Shown in pieces: positions 8,137-10,193 of a DNA stretch of 10,193 bases. The notes below the pieces were generated by a model, which was given only the letters and a program-made list of their open reading frames with translations, searched no databases and was not told the origin of the DNA. The position numbers were made by a program, and so were the translations under genes. Source of the stretch: an uncultured Mycoplasma sp. (GTDB lineage Bacteria > Bacillota_I > Bacilli_A > Mycoplasmatales > Metamycoplasmataceae); assembly GCA_949293065.1 (NCBI GenBank), contig CASFBV010000014.1, forward strand, positions 1 through 10,193. Direction: 5' to 3'. How positions within the stretch are numbered: position 1 is the stretch's first letter; each line of letters opens with the position of its first letter.

Positions 8137-8831
8137 TTATTTAATTGTGTAATATCTAATTTTTTATATTCAACAGGATTTTTATTTCAATCGTTACCAT
8201 ATCTTTTAATTAGAAATACTTCTCACTCATTCATAATATTAAGTTCTAAATTATTTCAATTTTCTTTTGTTAATTTAAAAGAAAGAGCTGGAATTCAGTT
8301 TTTATTGATGTTAGGTTTTAAAGAATCAATAATAAAGAAACCTTGATAATTTTCTTTATCATAGACATTTGAAATTATTTCTTCATAAGATAATGGACTA
8401 TAAAATAAAGTTAAAAATTTATAATATTTTTTCTTTGTTTTATCTAAAAAGGAACTAGCATTTTGAAAGCTTTCATAAAACGAGATTTTTTGTCTTGTAA
8501 TATTTTTCAATGTATAAAATTTCTCAGTTTTTTTAATGCTTGCCCTAACTAATAAACTGATTTTTATGAATGATTCTTCTTTATTTTCAAAATAAATAGG
8601 TGATGTGAATAAATAGTCACTTGAAATATGAGAACTTAAAATATTATTAGGAAATAAATTTTGGAATCTATCAAAATCATCATTTAACATGAAAATTTCA
8701 ATATATTTTTGATCGGTTTTAAGTTCATTATTTTTTAAATTTAAAAGGGATTCACCCCCAACTGAATATCAAATCTTATGTTCTTTACATTTGAGTAAAA
8801 ATGATTTTAAAATATTTACTAAATTGCTCAC
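8133..8831 (-). CDS. Divergent LicD-like protein (232 aa), probably catalytically altered
   Basis: LicD enzymes are nucleotidyltransferase-fold proteins that move phosphocholine or similar groups onto surface glycans. The pattern here is LicD-like from end to end. A helix LKSFLLKCKEHKIWYSVGGESLL (residues 8-30) matches the family's L..C..H.I.Y...GTLLG. IEIFMLNDDFDRF (44-56) matches DIDI.M.R.DYEKF. The C-terminal FLIKRYGNDWNKNP (206-219) matches the family's ...YGDYM..P ending. The acidic cluster after the G-G motif (family WDDDIDI) is reduced to DQKYIEI (40-46), so the usual metal ligands are mostly gone. GTG at 8831 is preferred because a weak GGTGA precedes it and a TATAATATAAT promoter lies just upstream; an in-frame TTG at 8852 and another about 51 bases further upstream are alternatives. 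It could be a pseudoenzyme or a changed transferase. Homology is by eye only. Confidence 0.55.
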
Positions 8832-8853
8832 AATTTCACCATTTTTATTCAAA

Positions 8854-8864
8854 ATTATATTATA
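8854..8864 (-). promoter_or_regulatory. Double -10 (TATAATATAAT) for the LicD-like gene
   Basis: Two overlapping perfect TATAAT hexamers occur on the minus strand (8864-8859 and 8859-8854). Initiation 7 bases on falls at about 8852 or 8847, leaving a leader of about 16-21 bases before the GTG at 8831. This supports the GTG over more upstream TTG codons, which would lie before or at the transcript start. Confidence 0.5.
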
Positions 8865-8948
8865 AAAATCAGTGATTTTAAGGAGTCTAATGTGATTTAG
8901 CAATTATAGACATCAAGTGCAAAAAAGAGTTTTCATAATGTATAAATA

Positions 8949-8957
8949 TGGTAAAAT
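8949..8957 (+). promoter_or_regulatory. Extended -10 (TGGTAAAAT) for the P80-like gene
   Basis: TG-n-TAAAAT is an extended -10 that would start transcription near 8964, giving a leader of about 33 bases. The leader holds a small stem-loop (AAGCA/TGCTT, 8972-8984) just before the ribosome site. TATTAT at 8966-8971 is an alternative -10. The rest of the 165-bp gap holds only the opposing promoter of the LicD-like gene. Confidence 0.4.
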
Positions 8958-8986
8958 TTTATAAATATTATAAGCATTGTGCTTTT

Positions 8987-8994
8987 GAAGGAGA
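8987..8994 (+). promoter_or_regulatory. Strong Shine-Dalgarno site of the P80-like gene
   Basis: GAAGGAGA is the best ribosome-binding sequence in the window and ends about 3 bases before the ATG at 8997. It fixes the start of the lysine-rich N-terminus. Confidence 0.8.
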
Positions 8995-8996
8995 AT

Positions 8997-10193
8997 ATGC
9001 CTAAAAAAAACAAAGAAAAAAAAGATAAAAAACAAAGAAAAAATTCTTCTTCTTTTTTTTCTAATTTAAATACAGACAGCACAGTTGAATATGGTTATGC
9101 TGAAAAGAATCCAAAATCAAAATGAGCAAAATGAACAATTGCTGGTTTAGTTGGAGCTGCAACTGTTACAGGTATTGCTGTTCCTTGGGCTTTATCTTCA
9201 TGTACAGTATCTTTAACAAAACCTTATAGTAACTCAGAAATCATGTATACATATATTGATCCAATTACAAAACAAGAAATTGCTGTTTCATATGGAGAAT
9301 TTTCAGAAAGAGTAAATTCTATTCAAGCAACTTCAACTATTTTTGATCAATGAGATGATGTTTTCTATGAATCAGTTTTAGAATCTTTATATAACGAAGA
9401 AAGAGATTCATTTTTAAAATTTAAAGCAATTTATGAAAAATTGCATGGAGAAAAACCTACTATATCGAATTTTGGTGCCGACTTATCAAGTTCATTTAAT
9501 GATATTGAAAAAGAACAATGAAAAATTCTAAATGATAATAAAAAATCTTTTGAAAAAGCAACAAACAAAAATCAAAGTTGATTAGATTTATGAATTAAAG
9601 AATTACAAACTAATTCAATTTATGGTCCTCAAAAAGCACAAGAAGGTTCAAGAAATGTTGAGGCATTAGAAAAAAAAGCAGTTGCTTATATGGTAACTCA
9701 ACAAATTAAATCATCTGCTCTTGCTAGATTTAAAGGTGCATCAATAACAACATCAAATTGAAATTATAAAGACTATCAATTTGCAAATAATGAACCAACA
9801 TCAAATGAGATTTATTGTTCATATAAAAACAATAAAGGCGAAGAAATTCAAATCACAAAATCACAAGCTCAACAAGTTTGAAGAGCTTATTTAACTCCAA
9901 ATCAAAATGCAGTATTACCAAAAAATATAGAACCTAATGTTAACGATACAAAAGTGGCTGTTTTTGAAACTAAATCATATTCAGTTGATTACAGAAATCC
10001 ATTAGCAAATGATTCATTAATCAATTTAATTGGATCTAATTTCAATTTAGGATTAACTTCATCATTTACATTGTCAGGATTAGCAACAGGAGGATCTCCT
10101 GAATCGCCATTTAGTATTTCTTCCGATTTTATTAAAAATCTATTCAAGGTTCAAAATCAAAATGAATATGATCAAACATCTAACTTTATTGCA
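8997..10193 (+). CDS. Membrane- or lipid-anchored secreted protein, P80-like (first 399 codons)
   Basis: The frame is open to the right edge, so this is a 5' fragment. The N-terminus is unusual: about 45 residues, lysine-rich at first (MPKKNKEKKDKKQRKN), come before one hydrophobic helix (about 46-66). The helix ends in a lipobox-like LSSC with Cys69. The remainder would lie outside the cell. After the anchor, EIAVSYGEFSERV and a charged helical stretch resemble the start of SurA/PrsA-type chaperone domains. This overall design fits the mycoplasmal HinT-associated membrane protein P80 (hit locus of M. hominis). That is recalled from family layout and not proven, since p60 and hinT are not in the window. 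It could equally be a PrsA-like foldase or an unrelated lipoprotein. Tryptophans are mostly TGA. A strong Shine-Dalgarno sequence precedes the ATG. Confidence 0.7.

Noticed and set aside
8880..8940. Possible tRNA or small RNA in the gap between the LicD-like and P80-like genes
   Set aside because: No cloverleaf, T-loop GTTC/AATC pattern or paired acceptor stem could be formed by eye.
8972..8984. Small hairpin AAGCA-TTG-TGCTT before the P80-like gene as a riboswitch
   Set aside because: A 5-bp stem with a 3-base loop is too small, and no riboswitch core is visible; noted only as a leader element.

Overview
The window is AT-rich DNA from a mycoplasma (Mollicutes, genetic code 4). Every real reading frame contains in-frame TGA codons at positions where tryptophan is expected. 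Examples are the AlaRS core, the RNase J core and the tandem Ig-like domains of a lipoprotein. Read with the standard code, each gene would break into pieces. The gene set (AlaRS, RNase J, large surface lipoproteins, a GT2 glycosyltransferase) fits a host-associated mycoplasma, but the species cannot be named from the sequence.

Layout: the 5' part of alaS is on the minus strand (1-1692), running off the left edge. A 39-bp divergent promoter region separates it from a 960-residue surface lipoprotein on the plus strand (1732-4614). Convergent to that, 14 bp away, is a minus-strand pair: a GT2 glycosyltransferase (5375-6301) followed by a six-helix membrane protein (4629-5375), coupled by a TAATG stop/start overlap. 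A divergent intergenic region (6302-6417) leads to RNase J on the plus strand (6418-8136). Its stop overlaps by 4 bp the stop of a minus-strand gene (8133-8831) that reads as a very divergent LicD-like protein. A 165-bp divergent region then leads to a membrane-anchored or lipid-anchored protein resembling mycoplasmal P80 (8997 to the right edge).

Two genes are housekeeping: translation (alaS) and RNA processing or decay (rnj). The other five concern the cell surface. They are a repeat-built lipoprotein, a glycosyltransferase with a partner membrane protein, a LicD-like protein of the kind that decorates surface glycans, and a large membrane-anchored secreted protein. The strand alternates almost gene by gene, so promoters lie in short divergent gaps and 3' ends meet with almost no spacer.

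No tRNA, rRNA, insertion sequence, CRISPR array or gene-free stretch over 300 bases was seen. The most unusual items are the LicD-like protein that has lost most of its catalytic acidic residues, the membrane protein with AIG1/ADTRP-type Thr/His signature positions, the two-block repeat structure of the lipoprotein, and apparently leaderless start sites.
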